Below, piece after piece: positions 1 to 12,488 of a stretch of DNA of 64,000 bases (position 1 is its first letter; each line of letters begins with the position of its first letter). This stretch comes from Sanguinoderma infundibulare (Eukaryota > Basidiomycota > Agaricomycetes > Polyporales > Polyporaceae), in NCBI GenBank assembly GCA_032821775.1, contig JAVLRN010000007.1:2418001-2482000 (forward strand), written 5' to 3'. The position numbers and the translations under genes are program-made. The notes under the pieces are model-generated. The model had not been told where the DNA came from. It did no database searches and saw nothing but the letters and a program-made list of their open reading frames with translations.

Positions 1-1175
1 TGCCCGCTGGGTGCTACGCGTGAGTGCTGGGACGAGTAGACGGATAAGGAAACCGCGGCATGCCTTTCTCGGACACCGGCGTTTGCGCGTGTGAGGACCT
101 GGAAGCGACGTTACCCACTGTCCGGTCTTGTGTTGTGGTCGAGGCGCTGACGGTACACTTCTCTTGCAGTACTCGGGCGTTCGGAAGATACAGCCGCATG
201 TTGTGCTCGACGAGGCTCTGACCTACAGAGCACGGGAGACGGCGGGGCTGTCCGTTGAACGATTGCAATTCGTGGTTCGTGTTCTCGAGCGAAGCTCTCA
301 GCGGTGATGATGGATTTCGCAAGGTTCCATATTCGCACCCACCTCGGAACGGACTCCATTGGTCTGACGAGTTCTATGAAGGCGCATGGATGTAATTTGG
401 CTGTGAAGCGCTTGCAAATATGCTCGAGTTTGGTTGCGATGTAGACCGGGCGCAGAGGCAACAACGTAATCCCGTGCCGGAGTGCGAGCCAATGCCTGCA
501 AGAGTGGTCACGCGACCGAGACTGCAAGGCAGAAAATCAAAAGAAAAACGGCAGGCTTGGCTGCTGGCGAGCGGCTGGCTGCAAGATCGAAGCGGCATCG
601 ATCGGTGGGATGGACCTACAGCGAACAACAGGGAAAAACATACGGAGGGGGTCACGTGCGCGGAGGCGAATATCATGGCACGTGGGGCGTGTCTGAGATG
701 CGGACCGCCTACCGAATATGGACGGGGCATGGGTCTGCCTCGTGTGTTGGGCGAGGAGGACTGGGAGTATATTCGCCCCCCGATGAGCCTCTCTTTTCTT
801 CGTCCGCTCGCCCGCTCGCACAAGCGCTGCCCTCAGGGGGGCCTCCTGGTCCATATCTGCTCGTCGACCTTGGCTCAGGGCGCCGCAGAGCCTGGCTGGT
901 GATCGCCACCATCCTCCTTCTCCCTGCCACGACTTGTCAGTAAGTACTCGCCCATCTCCTCTTCTGTCCCTCCCCGTCCCTATATCAGCCCTTGCGACAA
1001 GAGCCTGCAGCTCACCTGCTCCTCGTCCCCGTGCAGCGATCCCCCACTCACGCCGATCCGCTCCCTCCCCGTCCCTCCGCCTCCGCACCTGCTTCTCCCC
1101 CACACCCGTTCCGCCCACAGCGCGTCTCCCTCCCCGAGCATCGTAATCGAATCGACCATCATCGCTTCCGCACCT
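1..1175. other. Intergenic, upstream of the DUF6699 gene
   Basis: No gene can be supported here. Several frames stay open for 100-300 codons, but they are GC-driven, lack family resemblance and overlap one another on both strands. The last 250 bases before the start at 1176 become strongly C/T-rich on the plus strand, as expected of a basidiomycete promoter and 5' leader. Confidence 0.6.
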
Positions 1176-2397
1176 ATGGAGAAGTGGAAGAAGCTCCTCT
1201 CCCGAGGCCTCGGCGACACGCCCCAGGCCCCAAAGCACAAGCCTCTTCCCCTGCCAGACCTCGGGGAGGGAGGTGCCCTGCCCAACTCGCCACTCTCCTC
1301 GCACGCCATCCCTCCCTCCTCCTTCGACACCTGGGCGTCTTCCGATAGCGGCAGCTCCGTCTCCTCCAGCATGCCCACCACCCCCGCCTCGTCCCCAGCT
1401 CCCTGGAAAAGGCCGATCACCCCATTCGCTAGGGCACCCTCGGTTCGCGCACCGACCCCTCAGTACGAGATTCGCAGCCCTCCGTGGCACGTCATGACCG
1501 CCGACCCCGATCCCTCTCTTTGTCGCCAGACATTCACGCCCTCGCCCGAGATCCACAAGCCCAGACCCCGCCGCGCCTCATCCGCCCACCACCCGACGCC
1601 CGTGCAGATCATGCAGACCCTAGTGTCCCCACCACCACCTGCTCAGAGGCCTCTCAAGTCGATATTGAAGCAGTGTGCGTATCTTATTCTTCTTTTCCAT
1701 GCCCGGCGATGATCGTTGTCACATTTCGTATCTGATATACGCGCACATACTCACCCTCACCTGCCCTGCGTGTCTTATCGTAGCCGTCCCACGATCGGCC
1801 GCCTCGACCCCTGCCCCGCAGGGCCCCGGCATCCGAGTGCACCACACGCGATTGCACTGGCAGCTCTGCCCGTTCGAGACCTACAAGAGCGAGCGCACGC
1901 TTCGGGTCGATTTCGACCTCGCCAAGCCCGTTGAGCTCCTCGTCCTCCGCGATGTTCGGCCCTACGGTGGCAAGCTGCCTCAGCACAAGATCGACGAGTA
2001 CCTCAATCGCAAGGTGTGCGAGGCTCCTCCCCTCACGGAGATGAACATTCGCTACCCCAAGTTCGCCGGCTGGGTCGTGACTGTCCGACGGCCTGACGGC
2101 GGCCCCATCCTCGTCAGAGACGTCTTCCAGGCTCTGTACGACGATCTCAACAAACCGTCGACGAGGCAGGAGCGCAAGGAGTACATCCCCAAGGATTTCA
2201 TGCCCAAGTGCGAGGCGGCGTACAAGAAGCGCTGCGACCAGAGCCTCAGGAGCGTCGCGGAGCACCAGGGCGGCATGCGCAGGGTCGACATGCTCGGGGG
2301 CGAGAGCCACTTTTTGGGCTTGACGCGGCCGACGAAGGAAGATCAGGACTTCTGGATCGCCAACTTTGGGCCGGCCCCTCCGCATGCGCCTGTGTGA
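1176..2397 (+). CDS. DUF6699 domain protein (370 aa, 2 exons)
   Basis: Function unknown; DUF6699 proteins are abundant in Agaricomycetes. Exons 1176-1674 and 1784-2397 join in phase 1 across a 109-bp intron with GTGCGT donor and TAG acceptor. The first half (to about residue 165) is low-complexity and rich in Ser, Pro and basic residues, probably disordered. The second half is the folded domain: a LHWQLCPF segment, LRVDFDLAKPVELL, a TEMNIRYPKFAGWVVTVRR strand pair, VRDVFQALYDDL, a basic helix with AYKKRC, and a closing RRVDMLGGESHFLGL...DFWIANFGP that matches the usual end of the family. The start MEKWKKLL is the first in-frame Met after a CT-rich leader. The stop lies 27 residues after the GLTRP motif, as in relatives. 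It stands alone, with about 10 kb of gene-free DNA downstream. Family assignment is confident, biological role is not. Confidence 0.85.
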
Positions 2398-5300
2398 GCA
2401 CGTTGTTCACCCGTGAGTTCGCAGTCAGTCCGAATCTGCCTGCGCCCTCGCCCTCGTCTGTGACGATTTGTCATGCTCTTGATGCGCTTAATGTTACTGC
2501 ACGCTCATATACCCCCCGACCTGGTGAGTCCGGCGTTGCGGTCGCTGGAGAATGCGTGAAGAACTCACCTTGTCGATCGCACCCTCCAGACCCGCTAATT
2601 ATATTCTTCCTTATAACTCGTACTTCTCTCGATGTCTCGACCCACGTCGCCCTCTGTCTCTCTGCTGCCGCTCTCGCCACCCACCCCAGCTCATTCCTCC
2701 CCGTCACCACTTCCCGCCACCATTGTCCCTACCCTGGCCCCGCAACATGACAACCTCCGCTCAGGCTCGGATTGCCTCCTATGCGACACACGCACACGTC
2801 TTTATTGCATTTGTAACACCACCAAGCTCCCGATCATGCATCGCTTCATTTCGCTTTGGCCTTAAGCAAACCATGCCGCCGTCACTGTCCTTGTCGTCGT
2901 CGTCGTCGCCATGCCGCTTATATGCAGTATTTTGTTTAGTTCAACGCACCAGTGGACATTGTGTTGTATACGTACGCTCGCGCATCCATCCACATCCACT
3001 TCCCTGGGGTTCTGATCCATCCATCCGCCCATCGCCCTCCCATCCACTTGCATACATCATGATCACTTTCACATCGCGCTTCTTTCATTCGCAAGCTTTG
3101 CACGCACGAACGCCTAGGATAGCACCAGCACCCGCACGCGCATTCGCATTCGTCTGTTGTAGTAGCGTAATCCACCAATCGCAACACACCCCGGAACGGC
3201 AGCGCCGCCGCTTTTGCGAAACTACAGTATGGCGAGGACGTCGAGCATGTCAAGTTCGTCGCCACCCGCAAGATGTATCCGAATCCCATGCCGGCTGGAC
3301 ATTGTATATCCGAGGCCTAAGCCTCGCAGTAGACAGGGTTTCACAAAGTTTCACACTGCTAGCTTCGCTTCCCGCAGCGACAGGAGAAGACTATCCAAGA
3401 CAAATCCAAGACATTGGTTACAACTTTGCAAGCCAACCGCAGTTGTCGCCGCGGCGACTGCAGCACTGGACTGGACCCGAGCATACATTCAGATAGTGAA
3501 TGCATACACATTACATGTTCTCGCCTCCGATCGAGATCGGAGAAGGCTGCGCGACGATGCAGCTAAGCTGCGGTCGCCCGTCGGGTGACTTCAGGGCTTC
3601 GAAGAACGAGCGAGAACGATTTAGGCGAGGGCGACATGGCGAGCTCCGCGGCCGGACGGGATCTCGAGGATCTACACGCAACGCGTTCTCGATGGGTCAG
3701 ATGCGTCATGCAGCCGCAGGCTGGCCAGTCAGGACACGACACGGGTTCGAATTGGGATCCGAAAGTCCCAACCAAAAACATGAGATCGATTGCCGCCTGG
3801 AGCGGGATGCTGTCATGGGTGTCAGTTAGCGGTATGTATGCAGACGGTCGACGGTGCGCACATGCATCTGACGTACAGGTTGGGGGGATCCGTTCCCGAA
3901 CGTCGATGGTCGCTGGTAAATGGTCAATGGTCGATGGTTGGAATGGTCAAAGGCGGTGGCGTCATCGTGCATCAGTCGGATAGGCGTACGGGAGTGGCGA
4001 GAGCGATGTTGCGCAGCACGCAGCGAGCATCTCCGGGCTCGGGAAGCGAGTATCGAGCTGGGCGAGCACGATCGAGGGATCGGTGTATCTGGGACTATGG
4101 ATGACGTCGCCAGAGACAGACAACGTGCGACGGGCTGGAGGTGTGCGTGCAGCCGCGAGCTGCAAGCTGACACGAGGCGAGCAGGAACGTGGATGGGTTG
4201 GACGTGTGAGATCGAGGGAGATGATTTGGGTGACGCACTGACACGAGCGTGCACGTAGCGTGCGGAGGAAGCTTCGAGGACGTTCGATGGCCCTCTCGCC
4301 ATCTTCTAGGGATGGGGCGATGGACGATTCCCCACGGGGTGGCGAAGATCGTGCGGCGGCTGTTGGGTGTTGGCTGACGGGCGATGGCGATGACGGAGTG
4401 GTCTCGGGACTGTGGGGTGCTGAGTAGCGTGGCTGGCACGATGCGCGATATGCTTGCTGGAAGACCCAGGAGGCCGAGAGGGGCAAGGTGCAGATCGTTT
4501 CCGGCAGAGAGGAGTGTGTGCAGGCCTGACCAGACCAGATGGAGAGTCTGACAAAGGAGGAGGACCTGCGGCGGGGGTCTGGATGGGGGCGGAGCGTGCT
4601 GCAGACGGTTGTGAAGTCTGTTACTCACTATCTCTGTTCCGCTCTTCACTCGCCTTCTCTCCGAGCTGCCCTGAATGCGGCTGCGGCGCCCGAGACGCGC
4701 GGCGGAGGATGGCCAATTGAATAGGCTCATGGGCCGGGTGGGGTGAGGAGCGTGTCTAGAGTCTGTATTGTGTACCGCGTCTTCTGCCGGCGGGAGTGGT
4801 TCATTCATGAACGGTGAATGCGCGTGAGACGGGGAATGGGAAGAGAAGGCGAGGAAGGGTGCCGCAGCGTGCAGATGGGAGGCGTCTCCGCGCGTTCTTG
4901 CGTTCATCTCACCTGGCCTGGGCTTCTTGGGGTGTGGGCGAGAAAGCGAGGCCTGGTGCAGGGGCACGTTGGGAGGGACGTACTTTGCGGGTACCCGTTT
5001 CCAGGAGTCTCCACTCGAGTGCGGGCCACCGATGGGTGGTGGATGGGCAGTCGGGAGACCATCAGATTCACGAGGGGAGGGAAGTTCGGAGGTGGACCTA
5101 CAGGGGACAATGAGTGCTGCGTGCGTCGCAGAAGGGCTTCTAGTGGGAGATGGCAAGCTGAGATGCTTATCGACGTCATGGCGGACGCATGGGTATGCAT
5201 TGCAGGCGTTGGATGCTCTCCGTCGCGATCGTCTCGGACAGCCGGAGGCGTGCTGTGCTGTGGGGGGACATGCGTGCGGTTCTCGAGGGGCCGCAACCTA

Positions 5301-8300
5301 TTGTGTCGTTCTCGCCATGTAGTTAAACGATCTTTGTCCGCTTCATGAAGCCAAGTAGGACGCACCTAGAAGTTGCTCGTGGAGCTCGTGTTCAGAGGGT
5401 GCGTCCATCGCCAGGCTGGCATTCCTCGTCTGGGTCCGGGCATGTGCATGATGGAATCAAACGACACATGTCGCGGGAAGAGTGGAGGCTGGAAGTAATT
5501 AAGAGGCACACGCTGGAGAATGCGGACATGCAAGTTGAAAACCAAGCCAAGACCCTTCGCGTTGCGGTCACGGTCAGGTGCGGTGACTACCCGCGTAACC
5601 GTGACTCGGCTGATCGGCCCGAGGGTTCCCTGGAACGCGAACTTGTTGCCGTCTCATGGAGAGGAGCCGCGACGGCCATAACCACCCACTGGACTTGTTC
5701 TCTCGCCCCTCCAACGTGGGCTCACCAATCCGCTCGCGAATTGATTCCACCAGTAGCTGACATGAGGTGAGCATCCTCTATAAAATCATACGCCTCCTCT
5801 TTGTTCTCAGGCTGTTGAACGCCTGGCTGTGCTTCATTTTCTCACTGACCTTCATGGTCTCATAGAGACTGCCCTGCAGTCTAATCTAGAGCTTCAGATC
5901 CAGCGTGGGACTGCATCATTTGGCAGCGCAAAGTCGTCCCGAATTCCCAATATCTCCAACAATACTACGATCCAGTTCCTGTCGAATAAACTCTTCCGAC
6001 GACGTCCCAAGATCTCGTGAGTACAGCTCCTCTCCTGCTGCGCTTTATCCTGAGTTCCGTACCACCCAGGTTGTCCACCGGATGCCTGCCATGACAGCCC
6101 CAGATTGGTCACTTCCTGCCACATCACTGACGTCCACTTCTCATCAACCGGCATGATTCACCTTGCCCGACAGATCCATCCAGACCCTCATCACAACCCA
6201 TCCATCGATCTTCACACATTCATAACCAACCTCCCCGGCAAAGGTCTCTCGAGCTGCTTCACCAATTTATGGCCGTAACGCCCGTCACTAAACAAGTCCA
6301 ACCTTCAAGCCCGCAAGCGGACGCCCCAACTTCTATCCTCCCTGTCCTTTGCCAATATCTCCCGTCTGATGGCATGTCGTCAAGACAATACGCTAGATCC
6401 CCCACAGCTCCCGCCTCTTTTCAAGGAATAGATGCCCCTTACTGGGAAGAAGGACCTCTCTGACGCCTCCACGCGCCTTTCTTTAACCCATCAGTCTCAT
6501 GCCGTACGCACCAGACGATGCAGGCGCGGTCATGTCACGGAACTTGTGTCTGTGGGTACGCTTTCTCCCTCAATGGCGTATTTCTTGCCTTGTTCAAATC
6601 CCATATCTTCAGCCACCGGCGCCATACCCGGACTCAGCCAGTCCAAGACATCAAAAATACATAAATCCGTCTCGTGGACCTGTCACCATGGTCCGGTGCT
6701 CCACTGGCATGCCCGTATGTTATTCCAAAACCCCGATTCTCGGACTCGACCCCCTTAATCGTGGCGTCCGTGATTGCACCCACCGTTTTCCATCGTCGTC
6801 TTCGCTCACCGGGAACGACTGCCAGCGAGGCACTTCAACCCTCGTAAGGCAGTATTGCCCCTACTGCGACCGTACAGTACATCCCAGCACGCCACCTATT
6901 ATCCCTCCGACCGACCAGGCTCCGCCGACGGACTCGGGAGGTATAGCCAACCACAAGCCGTGCATATTCCATGATAGAATCCTTCCGTGCTTGTGCCAAC
7001 AGTCACTCTATCTGTGGCATAATCGATGGGTAGATCCATCCGTCTCCGACCGATGGACGCCTGCTAATTCGCCAACTCCGAAGCCGTCTGGGCATCCCGG
7101 GCGTGGTCCTTCGTGACGATGCGTGCTCACTGCAGGTCCCTGAGGCCTGATCACTTCCGGCGGGTTCTACGGTTCCGAATCGGGTCGGTCCTCGACGTGG
7201 CCCATTCGTACGTACGCACGCATCGGCAGACATATTCCGGACGCACTGGTTCACCGCTGACACCCCGCATGCCTGCCAGATAGGCGTTATCACGTCGAGG
7301 TATGCACGATGATTAACATCGGTATTGCGGACGCAGCCGCTGGCGCGCGCGGATTACAATGGTCGCTGACCTGCCCTCTGGCCGCGACCGTGACAACATC
7401 CAAATGCGAACTGCGAGCACGCCCTCCCGGCTCTGCTAATGCCCACCCGATCCGCAAGGCCATCAACGTTCAATGTCCCGATGATGACGCCTTGCTTCCT
7501 GCGACTGTCGCACATCCGCACTCAGCCGCAACCCGGGCCCCGACGAACGAATAAGGTGCCGAATACAGGAACAACGATTGACACTCTTCGTCTTGTTGCT
7601 AACGCCCGAGCCCGAGCGCGGCTATGTCCCACTGCAGCGCCCGCGCGTTACGTTACGTTAACCTCGACACTGGACCCGCTGGCCGCTCCTATTCCTGCAA
7701 CCCTTCGTCCGATAGCCGAAGTCAATCGCGTATGCGCGACGTGCACCTGCCATCCACGTCTAAACCGTACCTCTCCATCAGCCGCCGGCCCCACTGCTGA
7801 TGGCAGGCCCAGGCAGCCTCGTCCGAATCGCCCACGCCCATCATCGCGTGCGTCACGCGTCGTGGCTGCCGCAGACAGGGAAGGCGTGTGGCACGTCAGC
7901 CGTCCGCGCGCCACATACACCGATGCAGAACCAGCGGCGTCCTTGTCAGCCCCAGATGCGCCCACAGCGGCTCAAGCACCGCGGCCCATTCAGTCGAACC
8001 CGTTTTCCCCGCAATGGGTGACGTGCGTCGCTCGGGGGCGGGCAATCTATCGGACGGGGGACGTCGACGGCGGCTCTGTGCGTCACGGTTTCTTCTCCTT
8101 CGTCTTCTTGAAACTCTTTCCTCTCTTTCTTCTTACAATGTGATTTGTTCCAGGTTCCCTGGACCCTCTCGTGACGGAAGCGTAGTCCTGACGCAGTGGC
8201 ACCAGTCTCCTTACTCACTCCCCCATCTCGGACCGAGAGGATGCTAGACTCTGTTACGAACAATCGCGTTCCCTGCCTCTGGAGGCCTGACGGACGTGCG

Positions 8301-11300
8301 TAGTGACAGCGGCGCTCTACGTTCAAACGACTACGAACTCTGCAACCCGCAGATGACCGAGCGTGTGTCGGTTTCGGCCGCGATCGAGTATCGAGTCCGA
8401 TGCGTACAGTATGGTCACCAAAAAAAGACAAGACGCAGATGCGCATCGTCGATGCTGGCCGATTGTCCCTGGTTGCCGACATCGAGCGATACAGTACCCC
8501 CACGCTCTGCGTTGGGCGATGCGACCACAGATCACAACGAGGTGGCGTATACAAGGTTCACTATACTAATAGTCGCTGCTAGGTCGTCGTCGGGGCGCGC
8601 CGATTGGGTTCAAGTCACCTGTGGCAAGAAGGGACCTGCGACGCATGAAATTCGCGCACAGGCGCCCTTACACTGGCCCTACCTAGCCCGCACACACCGC
8701 CGCACCGCCTGTTATAGCAAAGTCCATAATTACAAGACCTTACTTATCGTCCTCGGACCGACCGCAACCATGGTGAGTGATTGTGGAGATCCCCTGCGCT
8801 CACGCCAAGTTGACAGATCGACCAAGCCGCCCTGAGAAGACGCAGGCCGCAACTGGTCATCGCGCATCATGGCCATTGACTCCCAGTGTCACCGGTGCCC
8901 AGTCCCGCGTCACGCTTTCGGTGGTTTTTTTTTGCAAGAACAAGGTGCTGCTGCGAACGTACCGTCGACGTGGCCGTCTTGCGCCACAATCGTATGTTCC
9001 TACCTCGGTCACCCGCGAATCTCTAGCGTTCCGACGACGCTCCCGATGGCGATGGCCGTCCCATTTAATTGAATGCGGCGCTGGGTCGTCGCTGACAAAG
9101 AGGTCCACCGACGCCGACCTGCGGCATGCCTGGTGACCGACCCAGGACGAGCCCCAAGGCCGGGCTCACCGAGGACTTTTGACAGGTGCGCCGCGTTCTT
9201 GTGTTCTAGCGTCGCTGTGCGTTGACTCTCGACCCCAAGTGGAGCTTGGGCTCCGCAGGTGCCCTGGCGGTTCAGACGAATGCGACTTGGCAGGGCTATC
9301 GAGTAGACGTCATCGTGGTGGTCAGTACTGAACCTTTGGCGACAGCAAGATACTTACTACAAGGTTCTAACTTGGACGTCACGTCGAGCAAGCAGCAGTC
9401 CGGCAGGGTGCGAATGGAGTCCCTTGTCGGTGACCATGGCACCGACAGCGCCGAAGGGACAGGATGACAGAGGACCGGGCAGTATGCTAAACCCTCAGGC
9501 TCCCCCGCGTCACACCCCTCACCACCTCCTTCCAGCTCTACCGGGCGCCTTCGGCACCTTTGCGTGAGCATGCATGCAGCCCGGGGCGCAGCGGCGCCTC
9601 GACCTTGGTCTTCTGGAGAACCCGCCAGCCAGGGTCCTTGGGCCTGAGCTGCCGCTTCGCAAGGTTCAGCGTTCGACGCAGGGGATACTCGGTGGTCCCG
9701 AAGGTTGCCGCGCGGGAGCTGTCCGCCAGTGCGTTCGGCTCGACCGCAGAGACCGCGAGACCCCATGCCCCCGCGATCACGGCGGAAGCTCGCGTCCGTC
9801 GCCCACTCCTTCTCCCTTCCAGATAGTCAGCAGAGAAGAGGCGCGAACCTAGAGATGAAGTGGGCTTCGCGCAGGGAAGGCGAAGGAGCCAAGACCCGGG
9901 ACTCGCAGGGTGCGAAGGGCCGCTCACTCTTCTGGCCCGCCGCCGGCCCCTGGCTTCATGCACCGTTCTCTCTTGGGCCGTCCGGGTGCGATACGATTGG
10001 CAGGGCCGTGCCGCGCAAGCCTCGCGGCCCCTCGCGTTCCCACCTTTGAACGTAGTTGCTTCTGGCAATGCATGCTGAACCTCCTCCACTCGATGACGTG
10101 CGTGCTCGACTTTGCGGCTCAGGACTTAGTGCAAAGTTACAGCTCGGTGCTCAGCAACGATGATGCGGCAGATCATTCGCATTCGCCCGTGGACGCCATC
10201 ATCGACAACGTACCGCTCCGTTCTCAGCGGCTCGCGACGTGCGCGGCATCACCACAAGGCACAGAGTTCTCAATATATACAACATATCAAACGCTCAAAC
10301 GTTCGACCCCCAACTCTGCCGGCTTGCCAGCCCCTGCGCTGCCGCCCGCCGTGGGCCCGTCACGCCGCTGGGCGAACCCCTTGGAGTCCGAGGCGGTCGC
10401 ACCGCAGATCGCGGTTTGTCGCCGTCGCCCCCCGACCGCCTAGGCCAACCATGATTCGGGGGAGCCAGGGAACAGGCCTCCCTGCCCGGCAACAGCCCCC
10501 GAGTGCGGTGAGTGGGCCCCATCCTGCCCAATCTCGTTCATGAACGCGTTCTAACGCATCCAGCCCCAGCCCCCCTCCGCACACTCTCGTCATCTATCCT
10601 TTTTGCGGCCCTGCGAGCCCAGCGTGCTGATGCAGGCCCCCCGCGCGCGAGCTATTCAAAGCACCGGCTTGCGCCTTGAGGTGTGTATCAGAAGGTGGCG
10701 CGGAACGGTCAGAGGGAAAACGCCCTCAGAACCCGACGCGGGACCAGAACCCAATCCAATCGCGCAGGACGCGGGGGAGGTTGCCGCCGTGCTGCTCTGG
10801 ATCTCTATTGCCCAGCGTCGTGTCGCGCTGCATGTTTCGCCAGTCACGGATACTTGGTCACCGGTCACCCGTCGTGCTCCAGGGGCATGGCACCCAAACG
10901 CTGCCGAATCAAACGCTATCTCTCTCCAAGCGGCTCCCGGGCGAGACGGACACGGACATTCGGACGCTTTTCGTCTCTCGCACAGTAGAGCGCGTCCGAT
11001 TCGCATCCGAGCCCGTGGTGCGCGCGGGCGTGTGTGGTGCGTCCGGCCGCACGGGGTCGTCGTTAGTGGAGGATGGAGGATGATGGGCGAGGGGGAGCGA
11101 ACAGTGTCTGCGTCCCGTGTGCGTCGCTCCGGCCGTCCAGCCAATCGCGAGCACCCAGCGTGAGTCCAATGCTGTCCTGGATGGCCCAGGGATGCCGAAG
11201 CCCGTCCTGATTGGCCTCTCAGCCTGCCCAGATAGCCCTTGTCTGAGATGAAAAACCAGATACGACCGCAGATTCAGAAGAGGGCCGTCGGTCCTCGTCT

Positions 11301-12488
11301 TGACACCGTGTTGGGCGTGCGGGGGGTGGTGACCGGTGAGATCTCTCAGAGGCGCTATCAGGACGTGTTGCACTCACTAGCCAGCTTGCGGATGGGTACA
11401 TGCCGGGCTACCAGGCCGGCATCGTCGAGCAACTGGTGCGCATTCCGTCCGGAACCCGTTAGACCCGGACCAAGTGTCGTTTTCTGGGCGAGAGAAAGCG
11501 AGATTGACAGCGGTGAGCACGCCCGGGCTGCACGCACCGGCGCCAGCTCGAAGGCCGGCCATCGTAGGCCATCGTCCTCAGAGAAGGCCGTCCGTAGATG
11601 GACATGAGACACCGAGAATCTCGTTGCGGCGGCAATGAGGAGCGCGTCCGGGCTTCACACAAGAGCCCCCGTCGCAGCGAAGGAGACGTGGTGCTGGAAG
11701 GTACTCCAGGTTGGGAGGTTGACACCGAAACCAAGCCTCAGAGAATTCAGGTACTGGCGGCCGGGAAAACGACAGGAAGCAACGAAGGGAGCACAGGAGG
11801 AAACCTTGGAAGGACGAGCCGGTCACCGACGAGGCGGGCGAACGCTGCAGAGAGTGTCAAGGCCGTCCGGGAACGCACGGGAAAACCTCTGGCAAGAAGA
11901 CCATTGCGCCCGACGGGGCAGGACTCGCCTTGCGTGCATTCTGGCTTCGCGGGCGACAGAAGCGAGGGAGGAATAACAAGGCACTCCTCCATTTGGGGTG
12001 GCGGTACCCAGGCTCGCCGCTGCGTCTGAGAACCTGGAATGGCAAATGAACCTTTCGCGGCTGTAAAGCAGCAAGCTCAGACGCCAGATCAACAGACAAT
12101 CGCTCTCTGGAGCAAGTATTCGGAACCCTAACTGGCCGACAAAATTAGATTGGGCCGTGTGCACTACTCTACTATACAGTCACTCTACCGTAATGCGATG
12201 CAATGCGAATGCTGCCAACACGAAAGCAAGGTACACGAGCTAGAAAACTACAACTGCGAGATGCGAATGCGTATACGACTGCGATGCTGGATGGGGGTCA
12301 TGATCTGTGCATATGAAATAAGAATGCGGATGCGGGACGGACGATTGCCAATACTTATCATGCCTGGACGATTAACGAGAATAGATAGGTTCGTCGCTCG
12401 GAAATGAACTGTCCAGCCCCTCTCCCCCTTTCACGGAAGACCGACGCAGACGGCGTATCGTCGCAGCATCGTCTGTCTCAAACCGGCT
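2398..12488. other. About 10 kb without a supportable gene
   Basis: This is very long for a basidiomycete gene space. I looked for conserved motifs, in-phase exon chains, transposase or reverse-transcriptase signatures, tRNA B boxes and terminal repeats, and found none I would defend. Visible items are a (GTC)n tract near 2893-2908, a protein-like but unsupported 47-codon frame ending near 3309 (see rejected items), a TATAAAA box near 5778 followed by CT-rich DNA, and a run of nine T near 8925. Composition stays GC- and CpG-rich, so there is no sign of strong RIP-type decay. It could hold non-coding transcripts, long regulatory DNA or very old repeats. Confidence 0.5.

Noticed and set aside
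537..1556. 339-codon minus-strand frame opposite the DUF6699 gene start
   Set aside because: Gly/Arg-rich shadow of the CT-rich promoter and first exon of the plus-strand gene.
3168..3309. Short plus-strand frame containing FAKLQYGEDVEHVKFVATRK that looks protein-like
   Set aside because: Only 47 codons between stops, no start, no partner exons and no family I can name. In this GC-rich DNA such frames are expected by chance.
3741..3755. GGGTTCGAATTGGGA, resembling a tRNA T-arm/B box
   Set aside because: The flanking bases do not pair into a T stem and no A box or acceptor stem lies at the right distance.
7439..8143. 234-codon plus-strand frame
   Set aside because: Composition is Pro/Arg/Ala/Thr-rich with no motif. 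Overlapping antisense frames of similar quality exist, and no splice or start context supports it.
8606..8622. GGGTTCAAGTCACC, a second B-box-like sequence
   Set aside because: No cloverleaf can be drawn around it.
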